In this document: positions 16,271 through 24,646 of the stretch, in pieces
How the letters are laid out: the number at the start of each line of letters is the position of its first letter
Numbering within the stretch: the stretch's first letter is position 1
DNA from: Chloroflexota bacterium
Lineage (GTDB): Bacteria; Chloroflexota; Chloroflexia; Chloroheliales; Chloroheliaceae
Assembly: GCA_028287745.1 (NCBI GenBank)
Contig: JAQBPB010000014.1
Span: 1 to 39,175, forward strand
Direction: 5' to 3'
DNA length: 39,175 bases
Translations under genes and position numbers: made by a program
Notes under the pieces: model-generated
Seen by the model: the letters and a program-made list of their open reading frames with translations, nothing else
What the model was told of the DNA's origin: nothing
The model's database searches: none

Positions 16271-17215
16271 TTAACCCCCACCGAAACCCATTGAAGCGGC
16301 AATAGTCGGTATCGCTGGTCCCAGGATTACAATGTAGACCGATGGAAAGATCAAAAAGACCATCGGGAAAAGCATCTTGATCGGCGCTTTGCGGGCCAGT
16401 TCTTCGGCCATCTGGCGGCGCCGGATGCGCATCTGGTCGGCCTGAATACGCAGCACTTTAGAAAGGCTGACGCCCAGTTGGTCGGCCTGGATAATCGAGG
16501 CTACGAAAATACTCAGTTCGTTTACATCACAGCGGTAAGCCATCTCGCGCAGGGCGTCCCGGCGAATCATACCGACCCGCATCTCGCTCAACACTCTTCT
16601 AAACTCCCGGGCCAGGTCGTCATCCCACTTTTCGGTGACGCGCTGGAGAGCCTGGTCAAAGCCTAACCCGGCCTCGACACTGATGGTTAAAAGGTCAATC
16701 GCGTCCGGCAAGCTGCGGAAGATTTGTTTTTTGCGAGCCTTGATTTTACCACCCAGCCAGTAGGCCGGGAAAGAGTAGCCCATCAGGGCCATCCACAGGG
16801 ACGCCCCCAGCATAATGCCCAGGCTTTGTTTGGTTGTCCAGCACAGAAAAAGGACTACCCCGGCCAGCAGTATCGCGGCCAGGAGCCGCAGGGCCAGGAA
16901 GTCGCCAGCCTGTAAGCCGTTCGGGTTGCCCGCCATTTGCAGGTTGCGGCGCAGGCGTTCCTGGGATTTGGCCGGAGTAATCGAACCCATAATCCGGGCG
17001 AAAAAAGCCACCAGCGGTTTTAAAACCCGCTCGGTGAAAGGCTGCTGCATTTCGAGCTTTTCGAGCGAGACCGGGTTTTCGATATACTCGGCGAGCCGGG
17101 CTTCAATTACGTCAGGGTTGTTGGCCTTGCGCCGCCGGATGATATTTATCATCATTAGAATGATAATCAGGGAGGCGACACCGATAAGAATACCAACAAT
17201 AATTTCAGGTCTCAT
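16271..17215 (-). CDS. tadC: Tad pilus inner-membrane platform protein TadC
   Basis: A type II secretion F-domain protein that pairs with TadB to form the membrane platform turned by the CpaF ATPase during Flp-type pilus assembly. 314 residues: an N-terminal helix (about 5-25), a double helix segment (about 108-150) and a C-terminal hairpin (about 280-305) flank the cytoplasmic F domain, with SLPDAIDLLTISVEAGLGF and GVSLSKVLRIQADQMR. The ATG follows AGGAGCCTAAA. It is last in the minus-strand operon, before a bidirectional terminator. Confidence 0.92.
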   Translation of the reverse strand: MRPEIIVGILIGVASLIIILMMINIIRRRKANNPDVIEARLAEYIENPVSLEKLEMQQPFTERVLKPLVAFFARIMGSITPAKSQERLRRNLQMAGNPNGLQAGDFLALRLLAAILLAGVVLFLCWTTKQSLGIMLGASLWMALMGYSFPAYWLGGKIKARKKQIFRSLPDAIDLLTISVEAGLGFDQALQRVTEKWDDDLAREFRRVLSEMRVGMIRRDALREMAYRCDVNELSIFVASIIQADQLGVSLSKVLRIQADQMRIRRRQMAEELARKAPIKMLFPMVFLIFPSVYIVILGPAIPTIAASMGFGGG

Positions 17216-17339
17216 TTTAGGCTCCTGTACCTAATAACAGGAAATATGGACAACTTTCACCTTGCGTCTGGGCTGGAAATTACCAGCTACGCCCGGCCCG
17301 GAAGTTTCTAGTAAAAAGAACAGTCGGGACCGGCTCAGT

Positions 17340-18248
17340 TTAAATGTCGATATTAACAATCTTCATAATAGCCCAGAACCCGAGGCCGATTAGAATTAAT
17401 CCGCAAATCGGCATACATATCCAGGGCCAGACAAACATTTTCATCATAAAACTGGGCGCAATCAGCATCAGGATACCGGCCAGGGCTACCGGTAGGCCGG
17501 AAATAATATAGCCTGAATATTGCTGCTGGGCGACCAGCACTTTTATCTCGCCTTTAATGCGCACGCGCTCCCGGATGGTATGCCCGATGTTATCCAGGAT
17601 AATCGCCAGGTTGCCGCCGACTTCCGCCTGGATGTTAATCGCGGTAATCAGCAGGTCAAGGTCGTCGCTGGGTACCCGCCGGAGCATGTTACCCAGGGCT
17701 TCCCGGGTAGCCAGGCCCAGTGATACTTCGCGGATAACCCGCTGGAACTCATCGCCCATCGGGGCCGGGGCTTCACGGGCAATCAGTTCCATTGATTGCA
17801 AGAGGCTATAGCCGGAGCGCAAAGAGTTCGCCGCCAGGGTAATGGTATCGCCAAGCTGGGTGTTAAACATCTTGATGCGCTTGTTGCCCCGCTTCTTTAC
17901 AAAAAAGTCGGGCAGGTACAAAAAGACAAGTGCGACCAACAGGCCGATTATCAGGGAGAACTGGCCGAAATCACGACCAAGAAAAGTTCCGACACCAAAT
18001 CCCACGGCTGTGCTAAGTATTTTAAGGCCAATAAACTCTGCTACGGTCAATTTCAGGTCGGCCCGGATCAGGTTTCGCTGTATAGATACTGCGAAACCCT
18101 TACCCCGGACCGCTTTTTCAATCCGCTCGTTGACCTGGGTCCGGCGGCTGCTGGCTGTCGTGGGCTGCGCCGTATTTTTAGCGTTGCCCGCGTACTCGGT
18201 CAGACGGGAGCCGACATTATTACCTTTTTTCTTGAACAGAGACGCCAT
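17340..18248 (-). CDS. tadB: Tad pilus inner-membrane platform protein TadB
   Basis: The second F-domain platform protein. 302 residues with a basic cytoplasmic N-terminus (about 1-60), a membrane hairpin (about 80-125) and the F domain with NTQLGDTITLAANSLRSGYS, PMGDEFQRVIREVSLGL and EVGGNLAIILDNI, then two C-terminal helices. GGAGTTAAA lies before the ATG. The gene follows cpaF after 28 bp and precedes tadC by 124 bp, which is the usual Tad order. Confidence 0.92.
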   Translation of the reverse strand: MASLFKKKGNNVGSRLTEYAGNAKNTAQPTTASSRRTQVNERIEKAVRGKGFAVSIQRNLIRADLKLTVAEFIGLKILSTAVGFGVGTFLGRDFGQFSLIIGLLVALVFLYLPDFFVKKRGNKRIKMFNTQLGDTITLAANSLRSGYSLLQSMELIAREAPAPMGDEFQRVIREVSLGLATREALGNMLRRVPSDDLDLLITAINIQAEVGGNLAIILDNIGHTIRERVRIKGEIKVLVAQQQYSGYIISGLPVALAGILMLIAPSFMMKMFVWPWICMPICGLILIGLGFWAIMKIVNIDI

Positions 18249-18276
18249 GAGGTTTAACTCCGGTTACACCAGGGTA

Positions 18277-19785
18277 TTAAAAAGGCCGCAACTGATTGCT
18301 GGACCCAAAAGTATCGGGCGGCAGGAAAAGATTGTACTTCTCAAACCGTTCCAGGAAGCGCGGCTGGACCCCGGTCGGCCGGAGCGAACCCATTACTTTA
18401 CCGTTTTCGTCCAGGCCGGTTTGCTCAAACCGGAAGATTTCGTTCATTTTGATAACATCGCCTTCCATACCGTCTACCTCGGAAATGGAAACAATCCGGC
18501 GGCTGCCGTCCTGCATACGTTCCTGCTGGACAATCAGGTTTACGGCGGACGCAATTTGTTCCCGGATAGCGCGTACCGGCAAGTCCATCCCGGCCATAAG
18601 GCACATGGTTTCAAGACGGCTGATGGTATCTTTGGCACTGTTGGCGTGAGCGGTCGTCAGGGAACCATCGTGACCGGTGTTCATGGCCTGAAGCATATCC
18701 AACGCCTCACCGCCCCGGCACTCCCCGACTACAATCCGGTCGGGCCGCATACGCAAGCAGTTAATTACCAGGTCGCGAATGCTGATTTCACCCCGGCCTT
18801 CCACGTTGGCCGGTCGCGATTCAAGCGTTACAACGTGATCTTTCCACAATTGTAGTTCGGCGGCGTTTTCCACTGTGACAATCCGTTCGTCATCCGGGAT
18901 GAAGTTGGAAAGCACATTGAGCAGGGTAGTTTTACCGGAGCCGGTGCCACCCGATACAATGATATTCAGTCGGGCTTCCACACAGCCCTTCAAGAATTCG
19001 GCAATCCGGTGGTTTAAGGTGCCAAACCGAATCAGGTCTTCAATTGTCAGCGGCTTTTTGGAGAACTTCCGGATGGTAATTGACGGCCCCTTCAGGGCAA
19101 TCGGTGGGATAATCGCGTTAACGCGGGAGCCGTCAGGTAGGCGGGCATCCACCATCGGCGAGCTTTCATCCAGGCGGCGGCCCAGCGGCGCGACAATCCG
19201 TTCCAGGATGCGCATAACGTGTTCATTATTCTGAAAGGTAATGTCGGCCCGGAGCAGTTTACCTTTGCGCTCAATGTAGACCTGTTTGGGGCTGTTGACC
19301 ATGATTTCGGTGATGCTGTCATCGCGCAGCAGGGGGTCGAGCGGGCCAAAGCCCATAATTTCCGAAAGGATGGCGTCCAGCAGATTCTGGCGCTCCACCC
19401 GGCTGAGCGGAACTGGTTCTTCGGCCAGGATATTCTGGAAGATTTCTTCGGTGATGGCTTTGACCTGGCGGTCATCGGTAACCGGGATCTTTTTGCGTTC
19501 CAGGTCGGCAATCAGCCGTTCCTGGATTCTGGACTTGAGTTCGTAAGTGACCTTATCCTGCTTGTTAATCTGGGCCTGGCTGGCTCCAGGATTAAATTCC
19601 GCCCGCAAGCGGCTCAGGCCGCCACTCCTGTTCGGTCCTGCCTCCGGGGCCACCACTGCAGTAGACGCGTTTACGGCATTGGCATTATTGTTTGAGTTTG
19701 AATTATTGGCGGTTCCGGTTGAGGAGGTGGCGGAAGCCGGAGCGTCTGCTCCATCTGTCCCACCGATACGCTTAAGTAAAGACAT
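18277..19785 (-). CDS. cpaF: Tad pilus assembly ATPase CpaF/TadA
   Basis: A VirB11-like hexameric ATPase that powers pilus assembly from the cytoplasm. 502 residues. Residues about 10-50 are Asn/Ala/Ser/Thr-rich and probably disordered. The N-terminal domain (about 90-230) includes GFGPLDPLLRDDSITEIMVN. The motor domain has Walker A SGGTGSGKTT (about 277-286), the Asp box VTVENAAELQL, Walker B RIVVGECRGGEA (about 350) and the His box TGHDGSLTTAHAN. All catalytic motifs look intact. No pilin gene is in the window. Confidence 0.95.
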   Translation of the reverse strand: MSLLKRIGGTDGADAPASATSSTGTANNSNSNNNANAVNASTAVVAPEAGPNRSGGLSRLRAEFNPGASQAQINKQDKVTYELKSRIQERLIADLERKKIPVTDDRQVKAITEEIFQNILAEEPVPLSRVERQNLLDAILSEIMGFGPLDPLLRDDSITEIMVNSPKQVYIERKGKLLRADITFQNNEHVMRILERIVAPLGRRLDESSPMVDARLPDGSRVNAIIPPIALKGPSITIRKFSKKPLTIEDLIRFGTLNHRIAEFLKGCVEARLNIIVSGGTGSGKTTLLNVLSNFIPDDERIVTVENAAELQLWKDHVVTLESRPANVEGRGEISIRDLVINCLRMRPDRIVVGECRGGEALDMLQAMNTGHDGSLTTAHANSAKDTISRLETMCLMAGMDLPVRAIREQIASAVNLIVQQERMQDGSRRIVSISEVDGMEGDVIKMNEIFRFEQTGLDENGKVMGSLRPTGVQPRFLERFEKYNLFLPPDTFGSSNQLRPF

Positions 19786-19899
19786 AACTTACTACCTTAA
19801 AAGATTGCACTAAAGAAGAACACACCGGCGCGCATTAAACTCGCGAAGGGAAACAGGTTCGGGCCGCCAGGCTGGTAATGCGCCGGATACTAAACGCGT

Positions 19900-21189
19900 T
19901 TATTTCTTACGACTGAGAAATCCAAATAACCCACCGGATTTCTTTGATTTTACTTTGCCATTTTTCTTGGAGACAACTACTTCTTTTTTACCAAGAGCGC
20001 CATCAATTATTTTATGGGCTAACGCCTCAATATCTTTAGAGAACGGGTTGTCGGGCGCATCAATTACCAGGGGAGTGCCCCGGTTGATCGAAAGCGTAAC
20101 GGCTGGCCCGCCGCTGGTAATTGATGCGCTAATCGGGTGGCCGATGGTTGTTTCGATATTTTCGGCCCGCAAGCCGTGTTTGCTATCGGCCCGGTTTAGA
20201 ATAAGCGCGATTTTGTCCCTGGGGTATTCCAGGATTTCGGTTACTTCCAGGAACAACCGGATGTCTTTGATAGCGGTCATTTCAAGCGACATTACGGTCA
20301 GAATCACATCGCTCATATCCAGGATTGAAAGCTGGGTTTCTTCCTTAAGAGAAGGGAAAGTATCTACAAAAATATAATCGAAATTATTTTTCAGTTCCTT
20401 AAGGATTTTCTTTAAGTCATCCGCTGTCACCAGTTCACCCTGATCCGGTTTGGAGGGTGCCAGCAAAACTTTTAACTCGCTGGAGTGTGTCAGCATCACA
20501 TCTTGCAACAACTGGGCGTCCAGGCCTTCCATCCGGCCCTGCAAGTCGCTCATGGTTTTAGTGTTACGGATGTCCATCATTATGCCGACATCGCCAAAGA
20601 ACAGGCTGCCATCCACCAGGGCCACTCGCTTTTTGCTGATTTGCTTTACCGCGACGGCCAGGTTAGTAATGATAGTTGTGCGTCCGATACCACCTTTTGG
20701 ACTGAAGATACTGATGATTTCGCCCAGGCTGTTTTCGCTGCCGTTGGTGGGCGCGGGTGCTCCCGGCTGGTACTGGACCGGTGGGTTAAAACGGCGCTTG
20801 CTCTGTTCATCCTGGTAAACGTGCCGGATACTGCCCACCAGTTCATCACCGGAAAAGGGTTTAACCAGAAATTCGCGAGCGCCCGCCCGCATAGCCTGCC
20901 GCAGGTAATCTTGCTCACCCTGGACCGACATCATAATAACCGCGACACCCGGCACCTGCTGGATAATTACTTCGGTTGCCTGAATACCATTCATATCCGG
21001 CATATTGATATCCATCAGTACAATATCAGGTTGTAGCTTCTTGGCTTTATCAATACCTTCTTGACCGCGGGTTGCCGAATCGACTACTTCTATATCACGT
21101 TCAAAGTAGAGTAAATTAATTAAATTATTGCGGGTCTCTACAATATCATCGACTACCAGTAATCTGATTTTGCGCGGAGTCTCAGTCAT
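19900..21189 (-). CDS. cpaE: CpaE/TadZ-like pilus localisation protein with receiver domain
   Basis: A 429-residue protein with an N-terminal response-regulator receiver (about 8-125; phosphoacceptor region DIVLMDINMPDMNG and downstream FLVKPF) fused to a MinD/ParA-type ATPase (about 155-400). The P-loop reads SPKGGIGRTT: the signature lysine is kept but the catalytic lysine is arginine. The end is Lys-rich (KKNGKVKSKKSGG). TadZ/CpaE proteins mark the pole or site of Tad pilus assembly, and degenerate P-loops are known in this family. First gene of the cpaE-cpaF-tadB-tadC unit, with its own promoter. Confidence 0.9.
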   Translation of the reverse strand: MTETPRKIRLLVVDDIVETRNNLINLLYFERDIEVVDSATRGQEGIDKAKKLQPDIVLMDINMPDMNGIQATEVIIQQVPGVAVIMMSVQGEQDYLRQAMRAGAREFLVKPFSGDELVGSIRHVYQDEQSKRRFNPPVQYQPGAPAPTNGSENSLGEIISIFSPKGGIGRTTIITNLAVAVKQISKKRVALVDGSLFFGDVGIMMDIRNTKTMSDLQGRMEGLDAQLLQDVMLTHSSELKVLLAPSKPDQGELVTADDLKKILKELKNNFDYIFVDTFPSLKEETQLSILDMSDVILTVMSLEMTAIKDIRLFLEVTEILEYPRDKIALILNRADSKHGLRAENIETTIGHPISASITSGGPAVTLSINRGTPLVIDAPDNPFSKDIEALAHKIIDGALGKKEVVVSKKNGKVKSKKSGGLFGFLSRKK

Positions 21190-21274
21190 AGTAAATATTT
21201 ATCCTTACCCAAAATTATCTGGTTTTACCTGGGCGCATAAAATAAGCCGGTGGAATACCGCCAGTATTGTTAAA

Positions 21275-21303
21275 ATGATAACATCTTTGAAACCGGGTTG
21301 CAA
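21275..21303 (-). promoter_or_regulatory. Predicted promoter of the cpaE-cpaF-tadB-tadC operon
   Basis: On the minus strand TTGCAA, an exact 17-bp spacer and TATCAT, with a TGT extension of the -10. It lies about 85 bp upstream of cpaE and shares its -35 hexamer with the lipoprotein promoter near 2.2 kb. Confidence 0.65.
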
Positions 21304-21364
21304 TAGTACCTTTGTTAGCTGGTTTGAGCTTGAAACGAGGTTTGTTGTCTTAATTTAGGCTGGT

Positions 21365-21408
21365 GGAAGGCCGGAATGGGTCTGACTACAGTTCAATCCC
21401 GGCCTTCC
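21365..21408. repeat. Inverted repeat between cpaB and cpaE
   Basis: GGAAGGCCGG and CCGGCCTTCC form a perfect 10-bp stem with a 24-nt loop, starting 23 bp beyond the cpaB stop. There is no T-tract. It may stabilise or weaken the cpaB transcript 3' end, or serve as a binding site. Confidence 0.5.
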
Positions 21409-21431
21409 CAGGCGTGTTGGTTAAAACTTTA

Positions 21432-22595
21432 TCATTGAGTGCCGGTGGCAAAAACCAGCTCTGGAATTGGCAAACCGTAATCCCGGACCAGTATGCGGAA
21501 GGTAACGCCGGTAGTCTGTTCCTTGGAGATAGCCGGGTCTACCGGGTTGGCCGGGTCCTGGGGCTTGGCCCTTAAGACAAAATGGACGATAGCGACTGAA
21601 TTGCTGACAGCCGGGTCAAAGTAGGTGGTGTCGCCGGTGCTGATGACCGGGTTAGTCGTGTTCAGGCGGGCGGCGGTACCAACAAAACGGTACTCCCGGG
21701 TGAACTTTAATACTTCCGCTTCCTGGTCGGTTACACCCAGGATAAGAATGGTATTGACCTGGAAGCCCTGGCCGTTTTCCTGGTAAGTCGGGAGCGTCGG
21801 TGTCGGAATAGCGGTAGCCGGTGCGGCTACCACGACGGTCGGCGTGTCAGGGTTCGGTGTAGCGGTCGGACGAGTAATTACTTCGATTGGCGGTGCTTGC
21901 AGGCGGACTACTTTCAGTACCCGCACGTTCTGCAAAACGGTTTTAGTAGTCAGTTCCAGACCCGGGTTGGCTGCGCCCGCAGCGCCGACCTGGCCGGTAG
22001 GCTGGCCGGTGACCCGCCGTTCAACCACGTAGGTTGCTACGACATCAACCAGGTCATTTTCCTGGATTAAGCCGGTAACGGTCGAAAGGTCGTTGGTGGC
22101 ATAGGCGAAAGCTTTCTTGCCCGGTTCGAGTTTCTTGTCAGCTACCAGCTGGCGCATATAGGTCGAGAAAGTACCTTCTACCAGGTCGCCTTTTTTAATT
22201 TGCTGGCCGATGTTGTAGGGTACTTTATTAATCCGGTTAATCGCTTCGGCTACCTGCAAAACGTCCTGGTCGGCGATAACTTCGGAGCGCGGCTTGGCAA
22301 TAGTTGTAAGGTCCTGCAAGGTCAGCATGGTCCCGGCCGGAATCGGGCGGGTAGCCACGACTACCAGGACATTGTTGACCTGGGGTGTGGGCGTGGAGAC
22401 CAGCGGAGTGGTGCCGGTGGTTACCTGGTTCAAGGGCAGGTTCGAAGGGCCGCCGGGCGATGTCGCGTTGGCCGGGGTATCATTACCACAGCTAACCAGC
22501 AGAAAAGACAACACCAGCGAGGCAGTAATTACAGCCAGACTGAGGGCCTGTCTTACGCCCCAGTAATTTTTGAATACAGCACCTATACCGCTCAT
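21432..22595 (-). CDS. cpaB: Tad pilus assembly protein CpaB/RcpC, predicted lipoprotein
   Basis: SAF-domain protein of the Tad machine. From the ATG at 22595 the product has 387 residues. Its N-terminus is a hydrophobic segment ending in the lipobox LVSC (Cys 36), followed by a Pro/Thr/Ser-rich stretch. The SAF core starts at VVVATRPIPAGTMLTLQDL; the RcpC-like part holds ENDLVDVVATYVV, a Pro/Thr-rich loop (TPNPDTPTVV, AIPTPTLPT) and LGVTDQEAEVLKF. The frame is open to 22763, but those 56 codons lack a ribosome-binding site and would bury the signal peptide. A lipid anchor is not what I expect for CpaB. It has its own promoter, upstream of the cpaE unit. Confidence 0.85.
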   Translation of the reverse strand: MSGIGAVFKNYWGVRQALSLAVITASLVLSFLLVSCGNDTPANATSPGGPSNLPLNQVTTGTTPLVSTPTPQVNNVLVVVATRPIPAGTMLTLQDLTTIAKPRSEVIADQDVLQVAEAINRINKVPYNIGQQIKKGDLVEGTFSTYMRQLVADKKLEPGKKAFAYATNDLSTVTGLIQENDLVDVVATYVVERRVTGQPTGQVGAAGAANPGLELTTKTVLQNVRVLKVVRLQAPPIEVITRPTATPNPDTPTVVVAAPATAIPTPTLPTYQENGQGFQVNTILILGVTDQEAEVLKFTREYRFVGTAARLNTTNPVISTGDTTYFDPAVSNSVAIVHFVLRAKPQDPANPVDPAISKEQTTGVTFRILVRDYGLPIPELVFATGTQ

Positions 22596-22763
22596 ACCGC
22601 CCGTGTATCCTTTCCTCAAATCGTGCCGGTTCGCTTGTTTGACCCTGCTGTTGCTAATGTTCTGGGAACCCATTGAAAAGTACAAATGAAGTACAAAAGA
22701 TGCGGTTTTTTGCCGGTTTAAAGGAGTCCGGTGAGTGGCCCTGCCGTACCGCCAGCCGGGCAT

Positions 22764-22783
22764 AAAAAAAGCACATGCTGCTT
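22764..22783 (-). terminator. Terminator-like hairpin inside the cpaB leader
   Basis: On the minus strand AAGCA-GCATG-TGCTT is followed by an uninterrupted T-run. The stem has only 5 bp, so it is weak. It lies between the predicted cpaB transcription start and the gene, where it could act as an attenuator. Confidence 0.35.
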
Positions 22784-22825
22784 AATCGAGCTACAAATTT
22801 ATGTTATGTCTTGTTATTATGTCTA

Positions 22826-22834
22826 ATTATAGCA
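22826..22834 (-). promoter_or_regulatory. Extended -10 promoter element of cpaB
   Basis: TGCTATAAT on the minus strand, a perfect extended -10. It would give a leader of about 220 nt before the cpaB start at 22595. No clear -35. Confidence 0.55.
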
Positions 22835-23156
22835 CAGATTGCAATAGCCATATAGTCCTTTTAATCGTTCAGGTAAGCCTGAGTTAAAGACCCGGTGTGC
22901 GCGGACAACCCGAAAAAGGGCTAAATCCGTCAACGGCGGACCGCCCCTGTAAGCTGTTTTTCTACTAAATCTCTCTACTAATTGAAACCAACCGGTCATT
23001 ATCCAGGCCAAGGTGAAAAAGCGGCCCGTGATAGGCGAAAACCGGTCTATCCTGTGTAATTGTAACCCCTCAAGCTTAAAACTCTTAAAAGGGTTAAATG
23101 AAAAAGCCGGAAGGGGCGGTATGTCCAACTTTTTGTGTTACCCTTTTTACGAAAAA

Positions 23157-23165
23157 TGTTATTAT
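23157..23165 (+). promoter_or_regulatory. Extended -10 promoter candidate of the zinc-ribbon/EcsC gene
   Basis: TGTTATTAT lies 45 bp upstream of the ATG at 23210. The closest -35-like hexamer (TTGTGT) is 21 bp away, which is too far, so support is moderate. Confidence 0.4.
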
Positions 23166-23209
23166 TAAGCCTGGTACCAGTAACGTTTAACCCAAAGCGA
23201 TAGGCAACC

Positions 23210-24646
23210 ATGACATTCAGTAGAAATCACGAACAGGTCTATTTTTTGTGGGAGTGTCCCACCTGCCGGATTGCCAACCAGTCCGACCTGATATTTTGTC
23301 CGAATTGCGCCTTTAACGAAGGTCTGGCCGAGCCTACCCCGGACCGACCTGAAAGGACCAGTAAGATTACCGAGGCGCTGGGCAGCGCCATTGAATGGTC
23401 TCTGAAACACGGCCAGCTAAAGCCCGCTGAAATAGTCGCCCAGGCCGCCCGCAAGCACCCCGGTATTCATTCCCTGGAAGATTTGCGGCGCTTGCCGGTG
23501 GCCGACCTGAGCCGCCTGGCCGACAGCTTCCTGAACTTCAGTCGCCTGGGCGCGACCGGGTCGGGCCTGACCGCCGGATTGCCGGGCGGGTTGGCCGCTT
23601 TTGCCACTATCCCGGCGGATATTTCGGCCCTTGTTTATTTTTCGCTGCGGTGTATTGGCGGTATCAGCCAGTCCTACAGCCTGGAAATCGCCAGTGAAAC
23701 CGGCCAGACAATCCAACTGCTGGCCTTCGCCTATGCCGCCCGTGTTGAAACTCTCGTCATCGGGCAGCGGCGACTGGAAAATGCCCAACTGGCCGCGTTC
23801 TTGCTCCAGAATCCCGAACATACCCGGCTGGTTAAAGCCTGCCTGCTCAAACAATTGTCGGCCCACCTGACCGTTGACTTTGCCAAGACCAGTTGGGCTA
23901 CCTTCCTGCCGGTGGTCGGCGGAGTCGTTAACGGTATGGACCACTTCTGGTTCCTGGGAGAAGTCGGCAAGCGCAGCAAGCAGTTTTACCGGGCTTTACT
24001 GCCTGGCCTACCCGGCTTTACCCCGGCGCTACCGGCTGGGCCGGTTACCCTGGATGTGCTGGAAGAAAAAGTCGAACTGGCCGGGAAGCTGTATGACCTG
24101 TACCTGGTAAAACCCTTTAACCGGGTAAAACTGGCCTTTGTGGTCGTTATCGGGGAAAAACCGGTCGCTGAGAGATGGGCCGAAAAATTAGCCCTGGCCG
24201 GTATTGGGGCGCTGGCTCTGGACCTGTCAGCAGGTAAGGAAGGTCTTAAAACGGTCTGGTCTTACCTGCTCAGAACCTATCCGGAATCTTATTCACCGCC
24301 GGGACCGGGCTTGCTGGGGCTGGGGGAAGGCGCCGGTTTAAGCCTGGAGGCTTTGCCTTTGTTGGACCCGCCACCCGGCGCGGTAGTGCTGTATGACCTG
24401 GCTCCGCTGGATAAGCCGGTGAAGGTAGCGGTTCCGCTGCTGTTGCAGATGGGCGCGGCCGCTTACGTTCCGGCGGAAGGCTGGTTAAGTAACCTGACAG
24501 CAGCCGGGGAGCGCGGCCTGATTGCAATCAATACCTTTGACGACCAGGGCGATGGTCCTACCGGTACCGGGTCGCCGGATTACACGGCCCCGGCCCCCGG
24601 TTGGGTCTGGCTTGATACCCTGGACTGGCTCAACCGGCCGGTCTAA
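23210..24646 (+). CDS. Zinc-ribbon, EcsC-like and degenerate alpha/beta-hydrolase fusion protein
   Basis: A 478-residue protein. An N-terminal zinc ribbon has two Cys pairs (CPTC and CPNC, about 16-33). An EcsC-like region (about 50-270) carries the family's Gly-rich stretch GATGSGLTAGLPGGLAAF and PADISALVYFSLRCIGG, with semi-hydrophobic helices. The C-terminal 180 residues follow the order of a dienelactone hydrolase-type fold: FVVVIGE, LALAGIGALALDL, a would-be nucleophile elbow GLGEGAG, then VAVPLLLQMGAAA and INTFDDQGDG. The nucleophile Ser/Cys and the usual GHGF histidine are missing, so it is probably not catalytic. EcsC function is poorly known. The stop codon overlaps that of the convergent gene. 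Confidence 0.72.
   Translation: MTFSRNHEQVYFLWECPTCRIANQSDLIFCPNCAFNEGLAEPTPDRPERTSKITEALGSAIEWSLKHGQLKPAEIVAQAARKHPGIHSLEDLRRLPVADLSRLADSFLNFSRLGATGSGLTAGLPGGLAAFATIPADISALVYFSLRCIGGISQSYSLEIASETGQTIQLLAFAYAARVETLVIGQRRLENAQLAAFLLQNPEHTRLVKACLLKQLSAHLTVDFAKTSWATFLPVVGGVVNGMDHFWFLGEVGKRSKQFYRALLPGLPGFTPALPAGPVTLDVLEEKVELAGKLYDLYLVKPFNRVKLAFVVVIGEKPVAERWAEKLALAGIGALALDLSAGKEGLKTVWSYLLRTYPESYSPPGPGLLGLGEGAGLSLEALPLLDPPPGAVVLYDLAPLDKPVKVAVPLLLQMGAAAYVPAEGWLSNLTAAGERGLIAINTFDDQGDGPTGTGSPDYTAPAPGWVWLDTLDWLNRPV

Larger units (their letters stand above)
22596..23209. other. Long divergent intergenic region upstream of cpaB
   Basis: About 610 bp without a convincing gene. It contains the cpaB promoter, a long cpaB leader with a short terminator-like hairpin, a GC-richer block (about 22885-22945) with several small hairpins such as TCAGG-TAAG-CCTGA and CCC-GAAAAA-GGG, and a promoter-like element for the plus-strand gene. 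A minus frame of 101 codons crosses the cpaB promoter and has no ribosome-binding site, so it is not annotated. Confidence 0.6.

Noticed and set aside
22596..22763. N-terminal extension of CpaB to the frame's first ATG
   Set aside because: No ribosome-binding site there, and it would place 56 polar residues before a signal peptide.
22823..23128. Minus-strand frame of 101 codons upstream of cpaB
   Set aside because: It would start at TTG without a ribosome-binding site, it runs across the cpaB promoter element and I recognise no family in the product.
23000..23200. Possible riboswitch before the zinc-ribbon/EcsC gene
   Set aside because: I looked for known core motifs of cobalamin, TPP, SAM, glycine and cyclic-di-GMP riboswitches and saw none.
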